A stretch of 5,453 nucleotides of DNA from CAZHAC01 sp964383855 (lineage in GTDB: Bacteria; Chloroflexota; Dormibacteria; Dormibacterales; Dormibacteraceae). The stretch spans positions 1 through 5,453 of the forward strand of contig CAYLIP010000098.1 in the NCBI GenBank assembly GCA_964383855.1, read 5' to 3'. This document shows, one piece after another, positions 1 to 5,453 of this stretch; the first letter of the stretch is position 1, and every line of letters starts with the position of its first letter. The position numbers were made by a program, and so were the translations under genes. The notes beneath the pieces are model-generated. The model was not told where the DNA came from, did not search any database, and saw nothing but the letters and a program-made list of their open reading frames with translations.

Positions 1-234
1 AACCCGATGGCCATGATCCTGGCCGTCGCCTCGCTGCTCGGCTACATGGACGGCCGCGCGGCCGCGACGGCTTCGCGCGCCATCTACGAGGCGACCCTGG
101 AGGCGGTGGCCGACGGCGTCAAGACGGCCGATCTCGGCGGCCACGCCTCCACCTCCGAGTTCACCGACGAGGTGCTGCGCCGGGTGCAGACCAAGATCGA
201 CGTCTGGGCCTCGCTCTCCGACATCCAGCGGTAG
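1..234 (+). CDS. Isocitrate/isopropylmalate dehydrogenase family protein, C-terminal fragment (5' end outside window)
   Basis: The frame is open from base 1 to the TAG at 232-234 and gives 77 residues, the C-terminal end of a protein that begins before the window. It opens with NPMAMILAVASLLGY, which matches the 'NP-x-A-x-ILS/A' helix of the beta-decarboxylating dehydrogenase family. It continues with a helix and then a T-x-DLGG-x-ASTSEFTDEV stretch. That 'DLGG.AST.EFT' tail is typical of NAD-type isocitrate dehydrogenases and relatives (homoisocitrate, tartrate dehydrogenases) more than of LeuB. These enzymes oxidise a 2-hydroxy acid and decarboxylate it using NAD(P) in the cytoplasm. The catalytic and cofactor-binding residues lie upstream of the window, so substrate and cofactor cannot be read here. 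Isocitrate dehydrogenase (TCA cycle) is my preferred reading. The internal ATG codons at 7 and 13 are not starts. The DUF72 gene follows 13 bp downstream on the same strand. Confidence 0.82.
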   Translation, partial: NPMAMILAVASLLGYMDGRAAATASRAIYEATLEAVADGVKTADLGGHASTSEFTDEVLRRVQTKIDVWASLSDIQR

Positions 235-247
235 CTTTTGACCCAGG

Positions 248-1033
248 ATGCTCTGGGTCGGGACGTCGGGCTGGCAGTACCGCCACTGGGATGGTTCGTT
301 CTACCCGAAGGAGCTGCCCAACCGGGAATGGCTCGCCCACTACTGCGAGCGCTTCCGGGTGGTCGAGGTCAACAACACCTTCTACAACCTGCCGCCCGCC
401 GCCACCTTCGAGAAGTGGCGCGACGAGGTGCCCGAGGACTTCGTGGTCGCCGTCAAGATGTCGCGCTACCTGACGCACCTGAAGCGGCTGCTCGACCCCG
501 AGGAACCGGTCCAGCGCTTCATGGAGCGGGCCGTGCTCCTGCGGGCGAAGCTGGGCCCGGTGCTGATCCAGCTGCCGCCGCGCTTTGGCGTGGCCGTCGA
601 CCGCCTGGCCCGGGTGCTCGACCGCATCGGCCGGGACTGGCCGGGGGTCCGGGTGGCGGTCGAGTTCCGCGACCCCTCCTGGTATGTCGAGGAGGTGCGA
701 GAGCTGCTGGTGGAGCACGCCGCCGCACTCGTCCTGGCCGATTCGCCGCGCCGCCGGCAGCCCTTCTGGCGGACCGCCGATTGGGGGTTCGTCCGCTTCC
801 ACGAGGGCCGGGCGACACCGCGTCCGTGCTACGGAGAGCGCGCCCTGGAGACGTGGGCGGAGCGGATCGCTTCGCTCTGGAAGCCCGACCAGGACGTCTA
901 CACGTTCTTCAACAACGACACCCGGGCGTGCGCGCTCCGGGATGCGATCGTGTTTGCCCGGCTGGCCGCCAGGCACGGCCTCCGGCCGACCCGCGTGCCG
1001 GAGATGAGCGAGGTGCGGGTGGCGGGGAGATGA
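248..1033 (+). CDS. DUF72 (YecE-like) family protein
   Basis: This 261-residue protein is full length for the DUF72 family, a TIM-barrel-like fold of unknown biochemical function. Family motifs appear in order: GTSGWQYRHW (residues 5-14) with FYP at 18-20; VEVNNTFYNLP (39-49); FVVAVKMSRYLTH (65-77) followed by a Lys/Arg-Leu pair; LGPVLIQLPPRF (102-113); VAVEFRDPSW (136-145); FVRFHEG (181-187); and DVYTFFNND (216-224) near the C-terminus. There is no signal peptide or membrane segment, so it is probably cytosolic. The ATG at 248 is the only sensible start: an in-frame TGA lies just upstream at 239-241 and GTSGW begins at residue 5, as is usual. The Shine-Dalgarno signal is poor, with only AGG directly abutting the ATG. 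Since the dehydrogenase stop is 13 bp away, translation may depend on coupling. The common 'N-S-TFY' is N-N-TFY here. Family assignment is firm; I assign no reaction. Confidence 0.93.
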   Translation: MLWVGTSGWQYRHWDGSFYPKELPNREWLAHYCERFRVVEVNNTFYNLPPAATFEKWRDEVPEDFVVAVKMSRYLTHLKRLLDPEEPVQRFMERAVLLRAKLGPVLIQLPPRFGVAVDRLARVLDRIGRDWPGVRVAVEFRDPSWYVEEVRELLVEHAAALVLADSPRRRQPFWRTADWGFVRFHEGRATPRPCYGERALETWAERIASLWKPDQDVYTFFNNDTRACALRDAIVFARLAARHGLRPTRVPEMSEVRVAGR

Positions 1034-1046
1034 GCCTTTTGCGGCG

Positions 1047-1069
1047 CAGCCGAGACGTGTCTCGGGCTG
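1047..1069. terminator. Imperfect stem-loop between convergent genes, candidate bidirectional terminator
   Basis: In the 43-bp gap between the two convergent stop codons, CAGCCGAGA (1047-1055) pairs with TCTCGGGCTG (1060-1069). This gives nine base pairs with one bulged G (1064) and a CGTG loop. A short outer pairing of AGCCT (1033-1037) with AGGCT (1074-1078) could extend it. Neither side has a real U-tract: the plus strand continues TTGG, and the minus strand reads CGCCGCAAAAGG. It is therefore not a classic intrinsic terminator. GC-rich bacteria often use such tail-less hairpins, and the position between converging genes supports that role. Pairing is seen directly; function is inferred. 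Confidence 0.4.
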
Positions 1070-1076
1070 TTGGAGG

Positions 1077-1850
1077 CTAGGGTTTCTCGGCGGCGATCAC
1101 GGACCACATTCCGCAGATCGCGACCAGCCGGCCCGTCGCCTCGTCGACCTCGACCCTGAAGTGGTCGCGCAGGCGAGCGGGTGCGGCCAGGATCCACTCC
1201 TCCAGCTCACGCACCGCCGCCGGCGGCGTCTGCGAGCGCTGCGTCCACTGCTGGTACGGGTAGCGCTTGTGAGCGAGCGGCGCCGTGTCCAGCACCCGGA
1301 GCCCCGAGGCCTCGATCCAGCGCGTCCACTCGCTGAGGCGGTGGGCGCGCACGTGGCTCGGGTCGCGCCAGGCCTCGAAGCGGTTCATGAACCCGTCGAG
1401 CTCGAGGTCCTCGGGAACCATGTTGTCGTCGAGCACGAACCGCCCGCCCGGGCGCAGCACCCGGGCGGCCTCCTGGACGAAGAGCTCAGGCTGCGGGAAG
1501 TGGTGGGGCGCGATCCGCGAGGTGACGATGTCGAACGCAGCGTCGGGGAAGGGCAGCTGCTCGGCGTCCGCCACCTCGAACCTCACGTTGCGGGCGCCCT
1601 GCTCGCTGATGAACGCGCGGGCCGCCTCCAGCATCTCGACGGTGAGGTCGGTCGCGACCACCTCGGACACGAGCGGCGCCAGCGCCAGCGCCGCGTGGCC
1701 GCCGCCGGTGGCGATGTCGAGAGCCCGGTCCGAAGCCGCCGGCCGTGCCAGGCGGACAAGGATCGCCAGGTCGTCGCCGCGCGCGTGCCCCTCGCTGTTC
1801 ACGTAGGCGGCCGCGGTGGCCGCGAACTGCCGACGGACGCGGTCCTTCAT
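1077..1850 (-). CDS. Class I SAM-dependent methyltransferase (UbiE/Methyltransf_11-like)
   Basis: The 257-residue protein has the Rossmann-like SAM-binding fold. Motif I is ALDIATGGGHAALALA (residues 43-58). The acidic end of strand 2 is VVATDLTVEML (64-74). The adenine-side motif is ADAEQLPFPDAAFDIV (94-109), followed by the ARVLRPGGRFVLDD strand-helix (129-142). This is the UbiE/MenG-like subgroup. The C-terminal part (about 150-257) is rich in Trp and Arg and probably forms the substrate cap; it gives no clue to the acceptor. The ATG at 1850 is chosen because MKDRVRRQFAATAAAY is a typical N-terminus for the group. A longer frame back to 1958 would run into the deacetylase gene and adds low-complexity, shadow-like sequence. 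The start lies 7 bp after the deacetylase stop, so it is the last gene of the minus-strand operon. Likely a small-molecule methyltransferase; quinone or bile-acid-type acceptors are only possibilities. Confidence 0.9.
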   Translation of the reverse strand: MKDRVRRQFAATAAAYVNSEGHARGDDLAILVRLARPAASDRALDIATGGGHAALALAPLVSEVVATDLTVEMLEAARAFISEQGARNVRFEVADAEQLPFPDAAFDIVTSRIAPHHFPQPELFVQEAARVLRPGGRFVLDDNMVPEDLELDGFMNRFEAWRDPSHVRAHRLSEWTRWIEASGLRVLDTAPLAHKRYPYQQWTQRSQTPPAAVRELEEWILAAPARLRDHFRVEVDEATGRLVAICGMWSVIAAEKP

Positions 1851-1855
1851 CCCGG

Positions 1856-1860
1856 CCTCA
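1856..1860 (-). promoter_or_regulatory. Shine-Dalgarno-like site of the methyltransferase gene, overlapping the upstream stop
   Basis: On the minus strand TGAGG is followed by CCGGG and then the ATG at 1850. Its TGA is the deacetylase stop codon. The GAGG core with 5-base spacing supports the 1850 start and suggests termination-reinitiation between the two genes. Confidence 0.5.
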
Positions 1861-2607
1861 GCCGGTCTCGAGCCGCTTGTAGCCCTCAGCGTACTCGAAA
1901 CCGGCGCGCTCGCCGGTCTGGCGCATCCGCTCACGCACCCACTTGCCTGGCGCGCCATCCTCCATGCCCGGCTTCTCGAACTGGCTGCGGTGGCACAGGA
2001 TGGCCTCGATCTTCTTGTCCATCAGGTCCTCGGTGACCTCGATGTAGTGATCCGATTCGGTCCAGGCCGGGATCCAGACCTCGCGCACCTTGTGCGGCTC
2101 CAGGCCCTCGGCGAGCAGCTCCGGGAATGCGCGCGGGTTGCGCGCGTCGGGATACACCGCGGCCAGCGCCGCCATCCCGACCGCCAGGTGATCCGGATGG
2201 AAGGCGCCGATGCCCTGCGTGAGCAGGAGGCGGATCGGCGTGTGCGTGATCAGCATGTCCGGCTTGCGGCGCCGGATCTCGGCGGTGATCGCCTTGCGCA
2301 GCTCCACGTTGGGCTCCAGGTGCCCGTCGCGGAAGCCGAGGAAGGAAACCTCCTTGACGCCGAGCAGTTCGGCCGCGGCGCGCTGCTCGGCGTAGCGCCG
2401 GGCGCTCAGCTCCGAGTCGGGCACGCTCGGGTCCTCACCGCCCTGGGAGCCGTCGGTGCAGATGCAGTAGAAGACCTCGACTCCCTCGCCGGCCAGCTTG
2501 GCGATGGTCGCGCCCGAGCTGAACTCGGGATCGTCGGGGTGGGCGGAAACGACCAGCACGCGCTCGATGGGCGGGCTGGGCGGGCTCGGCTCGGGCTCTT
2601 CAGACAC
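1858..2607 (-). CDS. PIG-L/LmbE family zinc-dependent deacetylase
   Basis: The protein has 249 residues if it starts at the GTG at 2607. The hallmark AHPDDPEF lies at residues 22-29 and the second metal motif HPDH at 137-140. By analogy with MshB-type enzymes, H23, D26 and H140 would bind zinc and D25 would be the general base. The family hydrolyses N-acetyl groups from GlcNAc-linked molecules (mycothiol and bacillithiol precursors, mycothiol S-conjugates, GlcNAc-PI, antibiotics). The true substrate here cannot be told from sequence. Residues 2-14 are a Pro/Glu/Ser-rich, probably disordered leader (SEEPEPSPPSPPI) before the first beta strand. There is no ATG between the kinase stop and the HPDD motif, so GTG is the best start. 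An alternative GTG at residue 17 would remove most of strand 1. The gene overlaps the histidine kinase stop by 8 bp, and the methyltransferase starts 7 bp after it. A longer open frame to 2931 is a shadow of the kinase gene. Confidence 0.92.
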   Translation of the reverse strand: MSEEPEPSPPSPPIERVLVVSAHPDDPEFSSGATIAKLAGEGVEVFYCICTDGSQGGEDPSVPDSELSARRYAEQRAAAELLGVKEVSFLGFRDGHLEPNVELRKAITAEIRRRKPDMLITHTPIRLLLTQGIGAFHPDHLAVGMAALAAVYPDARNPRAFPELLAEGLEPHKVREVWIPAWTESDHYIEVTEDLMDKKIEAILCHRSQFEKPGMEDGAPGKWVRERMRQTGERAGFEYAEGYKRLETG

Positions 2608-3298
2608 GCCGTTTGAGCGTAAACCAGGCCGCGAGTCCGCCGTCGTGCCGCTCGGCGATTCCGGCGGCGCCGCCCATGGCCCGGGCCAGGCCGCGGACCA
2701 GGTAGAGGCCCAGACCGAGGCCCTGGGCCCCGGACCCCAGCTGCTCATAGCGCCCGAAGGCACGTTCGCGATCGCCCGGGGCGATGCCCGGGCCGCGGTC
2801 GAGCACCTCGAAGCGGACGAATTCCGGCTGGCCCGTGTGCACGGCGACCTCGATCGGGGAGCCCGGCTCGGAGAAGCGGGCGGCGTTGTGCAGGAGGGCG
2901 CGCAGGACCCGCACCGCGCGCTCGCGGTCACCCTCGACCATGACGCCGGGGGTGGCGCCGAGCACCGCGACCGGGTGTCCGCCGGTGTGCCTGCGCTCCA
3001 GCTCGATCGCCGCCGACGCTATGTCGGCCACGTCGACCGGCTCCAGGAAGAGGCTCAGGTCGCCGGCCTCGAGGTGCACCATGAGCAGGACGTCCTCGAT
3101 CAGGTCCGAGAGCTCTTCGACGTTCTCGTCGATCAACGTCAGCATCTGCTCGGCGGCGGCCGTCTCCAGCTCGCCGGCGCTCTCCAGGATCAGTGTCGCC
3201 GCCCCCCGGATCACGGTCAGCGGCCTCCGCATCTCGTGTCCGAGTGCCGAAATCGCCCCCAGCTGCGCATCCGGCATGTGGCCGGGGCCCTCCGACAT
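2600..3298 (-). CDS. Short cytoplasmic histidine kinase (HisKA + HATPase_c) lacking a sensor domain
   Basis: This 232-residue protein has the two catalytic modules of a sensor kinase and almost nothing else. The H-box is GHEMRRPLTVIRG (residues 20-32), with H21 the predicted phospho-acceptor, followed by the DHp helices to about 80. The ATPase domain shows an N-box at LLHNAARFSEPG (135-146, N138), a G1 box DRGPGIAP (167-174), an F-box-like FGRYEQLGS (181-189) and a G2 box GLGLGLYLVRGLA (193-205). No membrane segment, PAS or GAF domain precedes the H-box, so it must be cytosolic and sense through a partner or not at all. At H+4 it has R25 where most HisKA kinases have Thr or Asn. The ATG at 3298 shares one base with the pyruvate kinase stop (TGATG). 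A second ATG at 3277 has a better Shine-Dalgarno site. No response regulator gene is in view. Confidence 0.92.
   Translation of the reverse strand: MSEGPGHMPDAQLGAISALGHEMRRPLTVIRGAATLILESAGELETAAAEQMLTLIDENVEELSDLIEDVLLMVHLEAGDLSLFLEPVDVADIASAAIELERRHTGGHPVAVLGATPGVMVEGDRERAVRVLRALLHNAARFSEPGSPIEVAVHTGQPEFVRFEVLDRGPGIAPGDRERAFGRYEQLGSGAQGLGLGLYLVRGLARAMGGAAGIAERHDGGLAAWFTLKRRV
3288..3293 (-). promoter_or_regulatory. GGAGGG Shine-Dalgarno-like site inside the start of the histidine kinase gene
   Basis: Minus-strand GGAGGG lies just after the first kinase ATG (3298) and, counted from its GGAGG core, 11 bases before a second in-frame ATG (3277, Met8). The first ATG has only a weak upstream match and relies on overlap with the pyruvate kinase stop. 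Either start leaves the H-box intact. The spacing is slightly long, so this is a possible, not certain, start-deciding site. Confidence 0.35.
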
Positions 3299-4704
3299 CA
3301 GTGGACGGTTTCGACCTTGAGCATGTTGGTCTGGCCGGGCTGTCCGACGGGTACGCCGGCGATCAGGATGACGCGGTCGCCGCGATGGACCACCCCCTGG
3401 TCGGTGGCGGCGCGAATCGCCTTGTCGATCATGTCGTCGGTGTCCTTGCCCATGCCGACGTGAAGCGGTATGACGCCGGAGTACAGCTGGGTGCGGCGCA
3501 GCACCTCCTGGTAGGGGCTGGCCGCCACCACCGCGACCGGCGCGTGGGCCTTGCTCGCGCGGAGCGCGGTGGCGCCCGACTCCGTGAAGGCGATGATGTA
3601 GCGCGCCCGCACCTCGGTGGCGATCTGGGCTGCCGCGTGGGCGATCGCGCTGGCCAGGGATTCCTCCTTCCACATCGGCCGCTCGCGCACGTAGGTGGGA
3701 TGCGATTCCGCGCTCAGGCAGATCCGCGCCATTGCGCGCACCGCCTCCACCGGGTGTGCCCCGGTCGAGGTCTCCTGCGAGAGCATCACCGCGTCGGTGC
3801 CGTCCCAGATCGCGTTGGCGACGTCCGAGGCCTCCGCGCGCGTGGGCCGGTTGCTGGTGACCATCGACTCCAGCATCTCGGTGGCGGTGATCACGGGGAC
3901 GCCGGCCCGATTGGCCCGGTGGATGATGTCCTTCTGGACGGCCGGCACCTCGCCCAGCGGAAGCTCGACCCCGAGGTCGCCCCGCGCGACCATGACACCG
4001 TCGACCGCTCCCAGGATGGGGCGCAGGTTGCGGATCGCCTCCAGCTTCTCGAGCTTGGCAATCAGGGGCACGCGCCATCCGAGCGAGGCAAGCTCGGCGC
4101 GGCACTCCGCTATGTCGTCGGCCGAGCGGACGAAGGAGAGGGCCAGCCAGTCGAACCCGAGCTCGGCTCCGAGCCTCAGGTCCTGGCGGTCTTTCTCGGT
4201 CAGAGCGGGCAGGCCGAGTGGCCGGCCCGGAATGGTGATGCCCTTGCGCTCGCCGAGCAGGCCGCCCCGAATGACGCTGCAACGAACCACGCCATCGTGG
4301 CTCTGCGTCACGCGCAGCTCGATCTGCCCATCGGCCAGCAGGATCCGGTCGCCGGGCTCGGCGGCCTGGCAGATCTCGGGATGGCTGACATGGACCCGGT
4401 TCTCATCGCCGACCACGTTCTCGGTGGTCAGGACCAGTTCCCGGCCCCTGGACAGGCGCACCAGCGGCTGCGTCAGGCGGCCGGTCCGGATCTTGGGCCC
4501 CTGGAGGTCCTGGAGGAGCGCCACCTGCCGGTCCATCGAGCGGGCCACCTGGCGAACGGCCTTGACGGCCTGGCGGTGGCTCTCGGCGTCGCCGTGCGAG
4601 AAGTTCAGACGCGCGACGTCCATCCCCGCGGAGATGAGCCTGCGAAGGACGCCGGGCTCAGTGCTCGATGGTCCAAGAGTGCACACGATGCGCGTCCTAC
4701 GCAT
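3298..4704 (-). CDS. pyk: Pyruvate kinase
   Basis: The 468-residue protein is a normal-length bacterial pyruvate kinase, converting phosphoenolpyruvate and ADP to pyruvate and ATP at the end of glycolysis in the cytoplasm. It starts MRRTRIVCTLGPSS. It shows ARLNFSHG (residues 31-38, with R32, N34, S36 for the ADP/phosphate site) and QDLQGPKIRTG (65-75). The catalytic-lysine segment is IAKLEK (215-220, K217), followed by the metal-binding MVARGDLG (238-245) and TATEMLES (273-280). The C-terminal regulatory domain has FTESGATA (373-380), the conserved phosphosugar-site loop, and ends GQTNMLKV. There is no extra PEP-utiliser domain. K71 occupies the site where K+-dependent enzymes have Glu (rabbit Glu117), and L67-Q68 agree with the K+-independent class. 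E276 replaces the usual Gln of ATQML. The ATG at 4704 comes 11 bp after the rlmB stop with no strong Shine-Dalgarno. The kinase gene overlaps its stop by one base. Confidence 0.97.
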   Translation of the reverse strand: MRRTRIVCTLGPSSTEPGVLRRLISAGMDVARLNFSHGDAESHRQAVKAVRQVARSMDRQVALLQDLQGPKIRTGRLTQPLVRLSRGRELVLTTENVVGDENRVHVSHPEICQAAEPGDRILLADGQIELRVTQSHDGVVRCSVIRGGLLGERKGITIPGRPLGLPALTEKDRQDLRLGAELGFDWLALSFVRSADDIAECRAELASLGWRVPLIAKLEKLEAIRNLRPILGAVDGVMVARGDLGVELPLGEVPAVQKDIIHRANRAGVPVITATEMLESMVTSNRPTRAEASDVANAIWDGTDAVMLSQETSTGAHPVEAVRAMARICLSAESHPTYVRERPMWKEESLASAIAHAAAQIATEVRARYIIAFTESGATALRASKAHAPVAVVAASPYQEVLRRTQLYSGVIPLHVGMGKDTDDMIDKAIRAATDQGVVHRGDRVILIAGVPVGQPGQTNMLKVETVH

Positions 4705-4715
4705 CGTCGCCGAGT

Positions 4716-5453
4716 TTACCTTTCAGAATCGGCCGACCTCTGGCGAATGACCTCGTAGAGGATGGCGGCGGCGGAGGCGGAGGCGTTGAAGCTCTCGACG
4801 CGGCCCCGCATCGGAAGCCGGATCCTGGCGTCGCAGCGCTCCTTGACGAGGCGGTGGACGCCGAGCCCCTCGCCGCCCACCACGATGCACACCGGGGCCC
4901 GGAAATCGAACTCCCAGGGCAGCATCTCGCCCCGTGGGTCGAGGGCGACGCACCAGGCGCCCGAGCGCCGGATCTCGCTGATCGCGCTCGGCAGTCCCGC
5001 CACCCGGGCGATCCGCAGGTGCTCGCTGGCTCCGGAGCTGGCCTTGACCGCGGCCGCGCTGAGCGGCGCCGTCCGCCGGTCGGGCAGCACGATCCCACCG
5101 GCGCCGGCAGCCTCTGCGCTGCGCAGGATGGCGCCCAGGTTCTGGGGATCGAGGACGGAGTCGAGGGCGACCAGAAGATCGGGGCTGCCGTCGAGCAGCG
5201 ATCGCAGCGTGTCGAAGCGGCGCGGCGCCAGTTCGGCGACCACGCCCTGGTGGACGGCACCGGGCGCCAGCCGGTCGAGGGCCCGGGCATCGACCTCCTC
5301 GAGGTTGCGCGCCAGCGACCGGATCTCCTCGAGCCGCGGGTCGCGCTCGGCCGTGCGCGCCAGCAGCACCTTGCGGGTGCGCCCGGCGCGGGAGGCCTCG
5401 AGCACCGGGTTGCGTCCGTAGACGAGATCGTCGCGGACCGGCGCCGACCGCTC
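4716..5453 (-). CDS. rlmB: TrmH/SpoU-family 23S rRNA (guanosine-2'-O-)-methyltransferase RlmB-like, 5' end outside window
   Basis: The frame is open from the right edge to the TAA at 4716-4718, giving 245 visible residues. It contains LVYGRNPVLEA (visible residues 10-20), the canonical N-terminal substrate-binding signature of RlmB/TrmH group 3, so the GTG at 5405 (V17 in that motif) is not the start. No ATG, GTG or TTG precedes it within the window. The SPOUT catalytic domain has motif 1 DPQNLGAILRSAEAAG (about 102-117, with N105, G107 and R111), motif 2 VVGGEGLG (191-198, E195) and motif 3 LPMRGRVESFNASASAA (213-229, N223), which forms the SAM-binding trefoil knot. E. coli RlmB methylates G2251 of 23S rRNA; the exact target here is inferred. 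It is the most upstream visible gene of the minus-strand operon. In many Gram-positives cysS lies next to this gene, which would be outside the window. Confidence 0.92.
   Translation of the reverse strand, partial: ERSAPVRDDLVYGRNPVLEASRAGRTRKVLLARTAERDPRLEEIRSLARNLEEVDARALDRLAPGAVHQGVVAELAPRRFDTLRSLLDGSPDLLVALDSVLDPQNLGAILRSAEAAGAGGIVLPDRRTAPLSAAAVKASSGASEHLRIARVAGLPSAISEIRRSGAWCVALDPRGEMLPWEFDFRAPVCIVVGGEGLGVHRLVKERCDARIRLPMRGRVESFNASASAAAILYEVIRQRSADSER

Noticed and set aside
238..1080. 280-residue plus-strand frame overlapping the DUF72 gene
   Set aside because: It is a +1 shadow with Gly/Arg/Ala-rich translation, while the frame from 248 has all DUF72 motifs.
1161..2036. Plus-strand open frames of 291 and 173 residues opposite the methyltransferase
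   Set aside because: They are antisense to a gene with clear SAM-binding motifs and have no recognisable domains of their own.
2572..2598. GGGCTGGGCGGGCTCGGCTCGGGCTC short-repeat-like run
   Set aside because: It encodes the Pro/Glu/Ser leader of the deacetylase; imperfect units of this length are expected in GC-rich DNA and do not form a real repeat array.
2608..2931. N-terminal extension of the deacetylase frame
   Set aside because: It overlaps the histidine kinase gene and is Ser/Ala/Arg-rich shadow sequence; the GTG at 2607 gives a normal family length.
3299..4282. N-terminal 300-plus residue extension of the histidine kinase frame
   Set aside because: The extension lies wholly inside pyk in another frame and is Arg/Gly/Pro-rich shadow sequence; the kinase proper begins at 3298.
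3193..4758. 521-residue open frame on the plus strand opposite pyruvate kinase
   Set aside because: It is a product of GC-rich codon structure antisense to a firmly identified gene; its translation is low-complexity and matches no recognisable family.

Overview
This is a GC-rich bacterial window, with codon third positions almost always G or C. Genes are packed head to tail with only a few bases between them. Two gene groups converge on a 43-bp gap at 1034-1076. The high GC produces many long open frames on the opposite strand of real genes, and these are not genes. The gene content (sensorless histidine kinase, LmbE/PIG-L deacetylase, DUF72, rlmB, pyk) fits a soil-type high-GC lineage such as Actinomycetota or the Chloroflexota/Dormibacterota side. 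This taxonomic guess is weak because the window holds no rRNA or other strong marker.

Layout. Plus strand, from the left edge: the C-terminal end of an isocitrate/isopropylmalate dehydrogenase family protein (1-234), then a DUF72 (YecE-like) protein (248-1033) 13 bp downstream. Minus strand, from the right edge leftwards: the 5'-truncated rlmB/trmH-type rRNA 2'-O-methyltransferase (4716-5453), pyruvate kinase (3298-4704), a short cytoplasmic histidine kinase without a sensor domain (2600-3298), a PIG-L/LmbE zinc deacetylase (1858-2607) and a class I SAM methyltransferase (1077-1850). The minus-strand junctions are an 11-bp gap, a 1-bp overlap, an 8-bp overlap and a 7-bp gap. The five genes are therefore very likely one operon with translational coupling, and its promoter lies outside the window. 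An imperfect stem-loop sits between the two converging groups.

How the genes may work together. The window mixes central carbon metabolism (dehydrogenase fragment, pyruvate kinase), rRNA modification, a signalling kinase with no response regulator in view, and a deacetylase/methyltransferase pair of unknown small-molecule substrate. I see no clear evidence of a new multi-gene system, mobile element, CRISPR array or RNA gene. The most notable points are the coupling of a minimal histidine kinase to pyruvate kinase, the Arg in place of the usual Thr/Asn in the kinase H-box, and the deacetylase/methyltransferase pair that follows.
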